The position numbers and the translations under genes are program-made. From positions 245 through 5,345 of the forward strand of contig DAEG01000034.1 in NCBI GenBank assembly GCA_002495235.1: a DNA stretch of 5,101 bases, in the 5' to 3' direction. Of the stretch, positions 1-5,101 are shown piece by piece. Within the stretch, counting starts at the first letter, position 1; every line of letters begins with the position of its first letter. This stretch comes from Euryarchaeota archaeon UBA287. GTDB lineage: Archaea; Thermoplasmatota; UBA186; UBA287. Under the pieces are notes generated by a model. The model saw nothing but the letters and a program-made list of their open reading frames with translations. It did not search any database and had not been told where the DNA came from.

Positions 1-1242
1 GGTTACAATGTGGACGCTGACAGCAATGGGAGACCGGGATTTGCGTGGTACTTTGGCAGGGACTTTCTCTGGATGAGCTTCGCTATGGCGACATACGGGG
101 ACTTCGAGAAGGCAAGGGAGGGATTCAGACTTCTTCAGAGATACCAGAGGCAGGATGGCAAGATAATGCATGAGCTCACGTCATCGATAAACGAGATCGG
201 CAGGGAAAGCTGGGAGAGAGAATTTCCGTACTACTTTGCGGCAGCGGACTCAACTCCTCTGTACCTCATAGCTCTGGATTACTATCTGACGTGCAGTGGT
301 GATACTGCCTTTATTGAGAAGAGCAGAGACTCCATAGAGAGGGCTTTCAGCCATCTGCTCACCGCGGACGCTGACGGCGATGGCCTCATAGACAACATCG
401 ATGGCCATGGCTGGGTGGAGGGAGGCTTTCTCGCAGAGAATCAAACGAAGGCGGGGCACACAACGCTCTATCTGGCGTCGCTCTGGCTTGAATCCCTTGA
501 GAGCGCCAGAGACCTGTTCGATATCCTCAATGAGAAAAATTTGTCAGTGCAGTGCGACGATCTCATGGCAAAGATAGACATCAACATTTTCTGGGATGAA
601 GAGGGGGGGTATTTCTATCACAGAAAGCTTCCTGACGGGACATTCGGAAAGGAGAAGACGGTCATGGGTGCGATACCACTGCTGTTCGGGCAGGTGAATG
701 AGAGTGTTGCTGACAGAGAGCTTTTGCTTCTGAACTCCCCAGAGATGACCGTCCCTTGGGGATGCAGGATCATCTCGAATAAAGACAAGAGATACAACGC
801 GACAGGCTATCACGAGGGCAGTGTGTGGCCTCTGTTCACCGGCTGGGCGGCTCTAGCGAACTTCCGTTACGGCCACTATGACGAAGGTCTGTCACTGACA
901 AAAAAGAGTCTCATGCTGTACGATGACTTCGGGCTTGGCTACGCGCCGGAGGTCATGAACGGTGATGAGCCAGAGCTCCTCGGCTGTCCTCATCAGGGAT
1001 GGAGCTCGTCTATGGCCGTGCTTCCGGCGCTGAAGGGAATAGCAGGGATAGACACTGATGCAACTAATAAGACCATAAACATATCACCGTACATGCCAGA
1101 TGAATGGGATTTCATGAGGATACGGAACGTGAGGTGTGGTGATGCATGCTTCGACCTGACCCTGCGTCGAGAGGGAGACAGGATAGCGCACGAGATAGAG
1201 GGCGACACAGGAGAATACGAGGTGCGGGTCTCGCCTCGTTGA
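1..1242 (+). CDS. Amylo-1,6-glucosidase / glycogen-debranching-like six-hairpin glycosidase, 5' truncated
   Basis: The reading frame is open from base 1 to a TGA at 1240-1242 (413 residues). The GTG at 10 is internal: GYN is encoded before it and the conserved FGRD block follows at once, so the true start lies upstream of the window. Motifs (residue 1 = bases 1-3): GRDFLW at 19-24; a DxDxDGxxD loop with D123, D125, D127 and D131, suited to binding Ca2+; HGWVEGG around 136-142; HEGSVWP at 271-277; PEVMNGDEP with E317; and a GCPHQGWSSS block. The E-x-x-x-G followed by GC..QxWS is the C-terminal signature of glycogen-debranching enzyme glucosidase domains. By family analogy E317 is a candidate catalytic base, and an acidic residue near HGWVEGG (E140) may be the acid; both are inference. 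The family hydrolyses alpha-glucosidic bonds, typically alpha-1,6 branches. Full-length members usually carry an extra N-terminal beta domain, which would be outside the window. Five N-X-S/T sequons hint at export, but no signal peptide can be seen. Substrate is unproven. Confidence 0.85.
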   Translation, partial: GYNVDADSNGRPGFAWYFGRDFLWMSFAMATYGDFEKAREGFRLLQRYQRQDGKIMHELTSSINEIGRESWEREFPYYFAAADSTPLYLIALDYYLTCSGDTAFIEKSRDSIERAFSHLLTADADGDGLIDNIDGHGWVEGGFLAENQTKAGHTTLYLASLWLESLESARDLFDILNEKNLSVQCDDLMAKIDINIFWDEEGGYFYHRKLPDGTFGKEKTVMGAIPLLFGQVNESVADRELLLLNSPEMTVPWGCRIISNKDKRYNATGYHEGSVWPLFTGWAALANFRYGHYDEGLSLTKKSLMLYDDFGLGYAPEVMNGDEPELLGCPHQGWSSSMAVLPALKGIAGIDTDATNKTINISPYMPDEWDFMRIRNVRCGDACFDLTLRREGDRIAHEIEGDTGEYEVRVSPR

Positions 1243-1497
1243 TAACAGGACAGAGCGATGGAGAGACAATGTCTGAAAAATCCCGCGTTGCCTATGAGTG
1301 GTGTTATATCAAGATCCGTCTACTGACCACAGGAATGCGTGAGGCACGTTAAGAAACAAGTGAATTATTGAGATATCCCCTATTACACAAAGACATCATC
1401 GAGACCGGGATCAGCGACCGTTTCCAAAACTGATTCTGAGAAAACCCGCAGCAGATGACACGCGCTATGGAGTCCTATCACAGACAGGACTGGCATT
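1243..1497. other. Convergent intergenic spacer
   Basis: These 255 nt separate the 3' ends of the left glycosidase (+) and the small exported protein (-). I see no tRNA, no convincing promoter and no T-run of five or more on either coding strand, so archaeal-style oligo-T termination is not obvious. A 27-codon ATG frame (1269-1352) and a short hairpin (1471-1491) are the only structures worth naming. Confidence 0.6.
1471..1491. repeat. Short hairpin just past the 3' end of the minus-strand gene
   Basis: AGTCCT (1471-1476) pairs perfectly with AGGACT (1486-1491) across a 9-nt loop. It begins seven bases past the stop codon of the minus-strand gene and could act as a terminator or 3'-end stabiliser. 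There is no adjoining T-tract, and a six-base stem can arise by chance, so the role is uncertain. Confidence 0.25.
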
Positions 1498-1905
1498 CTA
1501 ACTGTTTCTCAGTTTGAGATCCTCAACCGCTTCTACGGCCTCAATGATCTTCCTCATATCCACTCTGTATATCGTATATTCCACCACAACATCCTTGGAA
1601 TCTGTGCGGTCAAGTATCACTATCGTGTATCTGCCGGATGAGGGGACCTCATAGGTGTCATCAATTGTTTCATTGCTCATCCTGCTAAAAACAGGCTTTG
1701 ATGACGTCTCGTTTAGTATTCTTATCTCAAAGTAGTTTCCATCGGCGCTTTTGGCGCCGATCTCTATCAGATCGCCCTTTTCACAATCCACCTCAGTGTA
1801 CGCGCTCGCGCCAGGTTTCAGTACTATGGTATAACGGTATTCCTGCGCGCTGACGCACGCGACAGACAACAGGCTTATCAAGCCCAGTAAGAATATCTTC
1901 CTCAT
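1498..1905 (-). CDS. Small exported beta-rich protein of unknown function
   Basis: The protein has 135 residues starting at the ATG whose A is base 1905. The frame could be extended by two codons to a TTG at 1911, but the ATG is preferred because it sits about 23 nt from a TATA box and starts a textbook signal peptide: basic MRK, a hydrophobic stretch of about 10 residues (FLLGLISLLS), then a VSA|QE signal-peptidase-I-type site after residue 20. A Cys at 17 (LLSVAC) could instead be a weak lipobox, though Ser at -3 is unusual. The mature part alternates hydrophobic and polar residues in short strands, with a GRYTIVILD strand and a VVVEYTIYRV strand near the end. This resembles GOLD/PPC-like beta-sandwich domains, which is a fold guess only. 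A charged amphipathic helix (MRKIIEAVEAVEDLK) closes it. Two N-X-T sequons fit an extracellular location. It is divergent from the MoaD-like gene. I do not recognise the family. Confidence 0.8.
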   Translation of the reverse strand: MRKIFLLGLISLLSVACVSAQEYRYTIVLKPGASAYTEVDCEKGDLIEIGAKSADGNYFEIRILNETSSKPVFSRMSNETIDDTYEVPSSGRYTIVILDRTDSKDVVVEYTIYRVDMRKIIEAVEAVEDLKLRNS

Positions 1906-1924
1906 GCACAATAATGTGAAATCT

Positions 1925-1932
1925 CTTATATC
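1925..1932 (-). promoter_or_regulatory. TATA box for the small exported protein (leaderless)
   Basis: Read on the minus strand this is GATATAAG, preceded by a purine-rich stretch (AAAAAGGAAG) suited to TFB recognition. The TATA core lies about 23 nt from the ATG at 1905, where archaeal transcription normally starts. The intervening bases contain no Shine-Dalgarno sequence, so the mRNA is predicted to be leaderless. The TTG at 1911 would then lie upstream of the transcript start. Confidence 0.65.
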
Positions 1933-1983
1933 AATCTTCCTTTTTGTTTCTGGATTGGGACGGATGCCGGATGTAGCAGTAAA

Positions 1984-1992
1984 TTAAAATAA
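1984..1992 (+). promoter_or_regulatory. Possible TATA box for the MoaD-like gene
   Basis: TTAAAATAA lies in an A/T-only stretch (1981-2000 is almost free of G/C). A start about 23 nt downstream (around 2011) would give a leader of some 16 nt that still contains the Shine-Dalgarno sequence. The box is a poorer match than the other two promoters in the window, and the neighbouring TTTAAA is an alternative. Confidence 0.4.
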
Positions 1993-2015
1993 TAGTTTAA
2001 ACCTGTCTCAATTAA

Positions 2016-2021
2016 AGGTGA
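2016..2021 (+). promoter_or_regulatory. Shine-Dalgarno AGGTGA for the MoaD-like gene
   Basis: AGGTGA matches the archaeal 16S 3'-end complement (GGAGGTGAT) and lies six bases before the ATG at 2028. It fixes that start. It also sets this gene apart from the two genes whose starts lack any ribosome binding site. Confidence 0.75.
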
Positions 2022-2027
2022 AAAAGA

Positions 2028-2264
2028 ATGGTCTGGATAAGGTTCTATGGCGTAATCAGAGGAGTCGTCGGGACTAGAGATTTTAAATTTGATTTCAAAG
2101 GCTCTATGGGTGAACTGCTCGAGACACTTTGCGAGCTTTACCCCATGTTAGGAGATCAGCTCGGCATGAGCGTTGTTCTTTTGAATAACATGACCTATAC
2201 GGATGAGGATCCTGTGGGTGATGAAGATGAGATCATAATCATGCCAGCGCTGGGCGGAGGTTAA
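2028..2264 (+). CDS. MoaD/ThiS-family ubiquitin-fold sulfur carrier (SAMP-like)
   Basis: This 78-residue protein has the MoaD/ThiS pattern: an N-terminal strand (VWIRFYGVIRGVVG), a helix (SMGELLETLCELYP), a VVLLNNM strand where the family has its 'vlvN' strand, a GDEDEIIIMPA strand like the family's 'GDevai.Pp', and a glycine C-terminus (ALGGG). In this family the terminal Gly-Gly is adenylated by an E1-like enzyme and then carries sulfur as thiocarboxylate (molybdopterin, thiamine or tRNA thiolation) or, in archaea, is joined to lysines as a small modifier. Three glycines instead of the usual two end this copy. No E1, MoaE or thiG lies in the window, so the pathway cannot be assigned. It starts the plus-strand block from its own SD and lies 65 nt before the lipoprotein glycosidase, with no clear terminator between them, so co-transcription is plausible. 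Confidence 0.85.
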   Translation: MVWIRFYGVIRGVVGTRDFKFDFKGSMGELLETLCELYPMLGDQLGMSVVLLNNMTYTDEDPVGDEDEIIIMPALGGG

Positions 2265-2281
2265 TCCAGGTGCATTTAGCA

Positions 2282-2340
2282 AAAGGTCATATCCCATGAT
2301 ACTCAATGCATGGGGGGGACAAACCCATTATGATCGGTAA
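2282..2340 (+). promoter_or_regulatory. SD-like sequence, 14-codon upstream ORF and G7 tract at the lipoprotein start
   Basis: AAAGGTCAT (2282-2290) resembles a Shine-Dalgarno sequence and lies five bases before an ATG at 2296. That ATG opens a 14-codon frame ending in TAA at 2338-2340, which overlaps the likely lipoprotein start at 2330. A run of seven G (2312-2318) lies between them. With one G fewer, the ATG at 2296 would read in frame into the lipoprotein and add 11 residues. This may be translational coupling, slippage control, a sequence error or chance. Confidence 0.25.
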
Positions 2341-3856
2341 AAAGAAATGCTTCATAGCATCAGCCCTAGTGATGGCTGCGATTTTTTCCGGATGCGCAGA
2401 TAAGAATTCGGAACCCTTCCATCTGTTATCCGGAGTTGCTACGTATGACTCCATGTACGCACTGGCGAAGAGGACGATTGAGGCGAACATAGCGGAGCTC
2501 GGGGGAGAGGACGTGCTGAATGCCGGTGAGGAATATAATCTCTGGACAAGGGACACGGCCTACAATGCACTTCTGGGTGCATCCTTGCTTTACCCGGAGG
2601 TTGTGAGGAACAGTCTGGAGTTCTGCGTTGGTGTTGGCAATCACACTAAGGGGGGTAGGGAGCATCCTCTGACCTATGAGAGCAGAGCGCCGCCCGCGGA
2701 AATCGAAGAGTTCGTTATAGGTGGACAGTACTGGGATGCAATATCATGGGTCCTTGGCGCGCGGGAATACTATCTGTACACCGGCGACGAAGATTTTCTT
2801 CAGTATGCATACAGAGTGACAAAGACCTCGCTAGAGTGGTTTGAGAGCGAGGAGTTTGACGAGAGATACGGTCTCTTTATGGGGCCAGCGAGCTATGCCG
2901 ATGGCGTAGCCTCGTATCCTGAGCGGTATGAGACCGAGGCGAACGGATCCTCATTCATCCTCGACTATCTCAAGAGGCCGGATGGAACGTACGGAAAGTG
3001 CAGGATGAAGGCTCTCAGCACGAATTGCCTCTACTACAGAGCGTATATGATAGCGGCTGAGATGGGAAGAGCTCTCGGAGAACCGCAGAGCATTATCAGT
3101 GCTTATTATAGAAAGGGCGGGGCGCTGAAGGAAGCGATAAACAGGAACTTCTGGCTGGAGAGCGAGGGCAGGTATGGCTATTTCATAGACGAGAACGGCA
3201 CGCTCGATGATCACATGGAGGCTCTCGGGGGGTCTTTAGCGATACTCACCTGGGTGGCTGATGAACGCCGTGCGGAGCAGATCTACAGGAACCAGTACGT
3301 GACGGAACACGGCGTACCATGCCTCTGGCCCGTCTATCCCCGGTTTGAGCCTGATTTCGGCCGCCACAGCGGTACGGTATGGCCTTTCATACAGGGCTTC
3401 TGGGCGTGGGCTGCGTACAAGTACAGGAATATGAGTCTGTTTGCCGGAGAGTTCCGTGATCTGACGGAGCTTGTGGCTCGCAGCAACGAATTTCGGGAGA
3501 TCTACCATCCGGTGACTGGTGAGCCCTACGGCGGCATGCAGTGCGGATTTTTGTGGAACAGCACTCACAATCAGACGTGGAGCGCGACCGCGTATCTCAG
3601 CATGGTGCACCACAACCTCTTCGGAATGAAATTCCTGCGTGACGGCATCGAGTTCGATCCTCTGGTGCCGTCCGGTTTCTCTGGGAAGCCCCTCAGGCTT
3701 CCTAACTTCGGGTACAGGAACGCAACTCTGGACATAACGATCCACGGCTGTGGTGACACTGTGGATAAGTTCCTCATAGACGGAGAGAAGCGACAGAGCG
3801 CGTTTTTCCCCGCGATACTTTCAGGCGGCCACGAGGTCGAGATATACGTGCAGTAA
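2330..3856 (+). CDS. Exported lipoprotein six-hairpin glycosidase (GH63/debranching-like clan)
   Basis: The protein has 508 residues from the ATG at 2330. A longer form from 2306 adds eight polar residues before the signal and is less likely. The start gives a lipoprotein-type signal: MIGKKK, a hydrophobic core to residue 19, then FSGC with Cys22, so the enzyme should sit on the outer face of the membrane. The rest is an (alpha/alpha)6-barrel glycosidase: NLWTRD at 70-75, SYADGVASYP with D191, an ALSTNCLYYRAY helix, HSGTVWPF from 346, REIYHPVTGEPYGG with E390, and NQTWSATAYL with W417. By analogy with GH63-type enzymes (mannosylglycerate hydrolase, YgjK), D191 is a candidate acid and E390 a candidate base; this is inference. 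HxGxVWP is shared with the left glycosidase, but the RD, acid and Glu blocks differ, so the two are distant relatives rather than a duplication. Seven N-X-S/T sequons fit an archaeal surface glycoprotein. The substrate is unknown: an alpha-linked glucoside or mannoside is the likeliest class. Confidence 0.82.
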   Translation: MIGKKKCFIASALVMAAIFSGCADKNSEPFHLLSGVATYDSMYALAKRTIEANIAELGGEDVLNAGEEYNLWTRDTAYNALLGASLLYPEVVRNSLEFCVGVGNHTKGGREHPLTYESRAPPAEIEEFVIGGQYWDAISWVLGAREYYLYTGDEDFLQYAYRVTKTSLEWFESEEFDERYGLFMGPASYADGVASYPERYETEANGSSFILDYLKRPDGTYGKCRMKALSTNCLYYRAYMIAAEMGRALGEPQSIISAYYRKGGALKEAINRNFWLESEGRYGYFIDENGTLDDHMEALGGSLAILTWVADERRAEQIYRNQYVTEHGVPCLWPVYPRFEPDFGRHSGTVWPFIQGFWAWAAYKYRNMSLFAGEFRDLTELVARSNEFREIYHPVTGEPYGGMQCGFLWNSTHNQTWSATAYLSMVHHNLFGMKFLRDGIEFDPLVPSGFSGKPLRLPNFGYRNATLDITIHGCGDTVDKFLIDGEKRQSAFFPAILSGGHEVEIYVQ

Positions 3857-3870
3857 TGCCTCCGCTTCAG

Positions 3871-3895
3871 TCATTCCCGCATTGGATTTGAATGA
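3871..3895. repeat. Inverted repeat TCATTC-N13-GAATGA upstream of the PEPCK promoter
   Basis: A perfect six-base inverted repeat (3871-3876 and 3890-3895) ends nine bases before the TATA core of the carboxykinase gene. It could be a regulator site next to the promoter or a hairpin at the end of the glycosidase transcript (stop at 3856). No T-run follows it, and its short length allows chance. Confidence 0.3.
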
Positions 3896-3896
3896 G

Positions 3897-3912
3897 ATAA
3901 ATGCTTTATATG
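3897..3912 (+). promoter_or_regulatory. BRE/TATA promoter of the PEP carboxykinase gene (leaderless)
   Basis: ATAAATGC followed by TTTATATG (3905-3912) is a good archaeal BRE/TATA element. Its centre is about 22 nt before the ATG at 3931, and no Shine-Dalgarno sequence lies between them. The in-frame ATGs at 3901 and 3910 lie inside or at the edge of the box and are therefore unlikely translation starts. Confidence 0.7.
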
Positions 3913-3930
3913 AGCACATCTATCTCATCT

Positions 3931-5101
3931 ATGGAATTTGGGGGGCTCGCACTCAATGACGCAATAGTTGACCCTGACGATAAATTCTATACAGAGTTCC
4001 TCAGGGACTATTACGTGAAGACGGCGGATGGGCAGTATCTCTTCGCTACCATGCAGAATGCGAGAAGGCCGGACAGGGTCTTCTACATGGTTCCAGAGGG
4101 CTACAGGCTCGGTAAGAAGCAGAACCGTTTTGAACAGGGGATAGGGAAGAGGATATACGATCTGGCCTTTGAATATCTCCAGAGGGACATAAAGACCATA
4201 GCTCTCAGGGGCATTCAGGGCGAGGGCAGGTTTGAGACAGGTCTTGATTACGTGGTCAGCATCGAGATACCCCACAGCGCATACCTTGCGTGGATGGGGA
4301 AGCAGATGGTCTTCCCTCACAGGGATGGTGTCGAACCTAAGGTGTTCAACTATTGTATACCTGAAGGCCTTCCTGAGGATGTAAAGAAGAGAATAAGGGA
4401 GTTCTACCCTGAATATGCTGAACCTATCATACTTTTCGATCTCACAAGGATGAAGGATGACATCAGAAGAGTCCTGATAATAGGTTCCGACTACTTTGGG
4501 GAGGCCTTCAAGAAGCCTAACCTGACTATGGTGTGGAACAGGGCCGAGGAGTCTGGTTACATATCGTACCACGCGGGCTGCACTGACAAAAGGATACTGA
4601 AGGGGCTAAGCGGCACGGGGAAAACAACGCTTAGCGTTGGGGAGGAGATAGAGCAGGATGATGCAGTGGCTGGCATACCTGTGGGTAAGGAGAGAGTTGA
4701 GAGAGTAGAGCTCTATGGTCTGGAGGCTGCCAGCTTCGCCAAGAGCGAGGGCCTCACGGAGAAAAGCCCCGAATGGAAGGGACTGATGAAGAGCCGGGAT
4801 GGTGCCGTAGTCCTCGCCATGAACATAGACTGTGAGAATGTGGATTTTGCCTTCAGAGAGGTCAATGGGCACAAGATCAGGGTGCCTGTGGCTAAGGGTG
4901 AGCCCGGCCATCTGATGTGCACCAGCTATGAGAAGAGTGGCACAAAGAACGGACGGTTCGTCTTCCAGTTCTCGGAGCTCAACAGGAATTGGGGCAAAAG
5001 GAAGAAGGAGCTGAAAGCAGAGGGCCTGACTTTCAGGAGGTTCGACATAATGGAGCCTCTGATAATAGCAGCTACGCCGGAGATGGCCGTAGCGCTCGAC
5101 A
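3931..5101 (+). CDS. Divergent ATP-type phosphoenolpyruvate carboxykinase, 3' truncated
   Basis: The frame is open for 390 codons from the ATG at 3931 to the window edge; ATP-type enzymes are usually about 520-540 residues, so roughly a quarter is missing. The family converts oxaloacetate + ATP to PEP + CO2 + ADP in the cytoplasm (gluconeogenesis), or the reverse. Visible blocks: ARRPDR at 44-49, with R45 in place of the substrate Arg of 'GRSPKD'; IIGSDYFGEAFKK at 183-195, matching 'IGGTWYGGEMKK' with Y188 and K194/K195; H214, 19 residues after K195 as in the E. coli enzyme; the P-loop GLSGTGKTT at 225-233; metal-type D243/D244; and GLEAASFAK where the family has 'NFEGGCYAK'. R317 may match the later active-site Arg. 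Differences: one extra residue in the YxGE-KK motif, a spacing of 17 rather than 22 residues from H214 to the P-loop Lys, and no DDEHGW. It is clearly in the family; normal activity is likely but not certain. The start is chosen from the leaderless promoter. Confidence 0.85.
   Translation, partial: MEFGGLALNDAIVDPDDKFYTEFLRDYYVKTADGQYLFATMQNARRPDRVFYMVPEGYRLGKKQNRFEQGIGKRIYDLAFEYLQRDIKTIALRGIQGEGRFETGLDYVVSIEIPHSAYLAWMGKQMVFPHRDGVEPKVFNYCIPEGLPEDVKKRIREFYPEYAEPIILFDLTRMKDDIRRVLIIGSDYFGEAFKKPNLTMVWNRAEESGYISYHAGCTDKRILKGLSGTGKTTLSVGEEIEQDDAVAGIPVGKERVERVELYGLEAASFAKSEGLTEKSPEWKGLMKSRDGAVVLAMNIDCENVDFAFREVNGHKIRVPVAKGEPGHLMCTSYEKSGTKNGRFVFQFSELNRNWGKRKKELKAEGLTFRRFDIMEPLIIAATPEMAVALD

Noticed and set aside
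603..609. A run of seven G inside the left glycosidase as a possible frameshift site
   Set aside because: The frame is intact across it and conserved motifs continue on both sides, so nothing suggests a break or programmed shift.
1264..1274. Palindrome AGACA-A-TGTCT downstream of the left glycosidase
   Set aside because: A one-base spacer cannot form a hairpin loop, and five-base arms are too short to claim as an operator without a promoter nearby.
1269..1352. A 27-codon ATG frame (start MSEKSRVAYEW) with GGAGA a few bases upstream, in the convergent spacer
   Set aside because: It is very short, has no recognisable motif and has no promoter of its own. A GGAG in purine-rich DNA is common. 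It may be a remnant, but one sequence alone cannot support a gene.
3236..3745. A 169-codon open frame on the minus strand inside the lipoprotein glycosidase
   Set aside because: It lies wholly within a well-supported plus-strand enzyme and has no TATA or SD context. The protein is rich in Arg, His and Pro, as expected of an antisense shadow.
3901..3912. In-frame ATGs at 3901 and 3910 as the carboxykinase start
   Set aside because: They lie within or at the edge of the TATA box TTTATATG, upstream of where transcription should begin.
3925..4572. A 215-codon open frame on the minus strand across the start of the carboxykinase
   Set aside because: The plus strand here encodes aligned PEPCK motifs. 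The antisense frame has no recognisable domain and would cover the carboxykinase promoter.

Overview
The window looks archaeal and probably comes from a methanogen. Two genes have a TATA-type box about 22-24 nt upstream of an ATG with no Shine-Dalgarno sequence, which is the geometry of leaderless archaeal transcripts. Arginine is written largely with AGG/AGA and isoleucine often with ATA. The exported proteins carry many Asn-X-Ser/Thr sequons. A Methanothrix (Methanosaeta)-like host fits the moderate GC content and gene style, but that is inference and cannot be fixed from this stretch.

Layout, left to right. (1) Positions 1-1242 (+) hold the C-terminal part of an amylo-1,6-glucosidase / glycogen-debranching-like six-hairpin glycosidase whose start lies off the left edge. 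(2) A 255-nt convergent spacer carries only a weak hairpin. (3) Positions 1498-1905 (-) encode a small exported beta-rich protein of unknown function, with its own promoter. (4) A 122-nt divergent promoter region leads on the other strand to a MoaD/ThiS-like ubiquitin-fold sulfur carrier or modifier (2028-2264, +). (5) After 65 nt comes an exported, lipobox-bearing second six-hairpin glycosidase (2330-3856, +), possibly in one transcript with the carrier. (6) After 74 nt containing a TATA box comes a divergent ATP-type phosphoenolpyruvate carboxykinase (3931 to the right edge, +), truncated by the window.

How the genes might work together: two alpha-glycosidase-fold enzymes, at least one of them outside the membrane, sit beside a gluconeogenic/anaplerotic enzyme. 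This suggests a carbohydrate-related neighbourhood (storage polysaccharide, glycoprotein or envelope glycan turnover). The separate promoters argue against a single dedicated operon. I see no mobile element, CRISPR array, tRNA or rRNA. The points that most deserve a second look are the divergent PEP carboxykinase, the carrier-lipoprotein gene pair, the G7 tract that puts an upstream start one base out of frame with the lipoprotein, and the sequon enrichment in the glycosidases.
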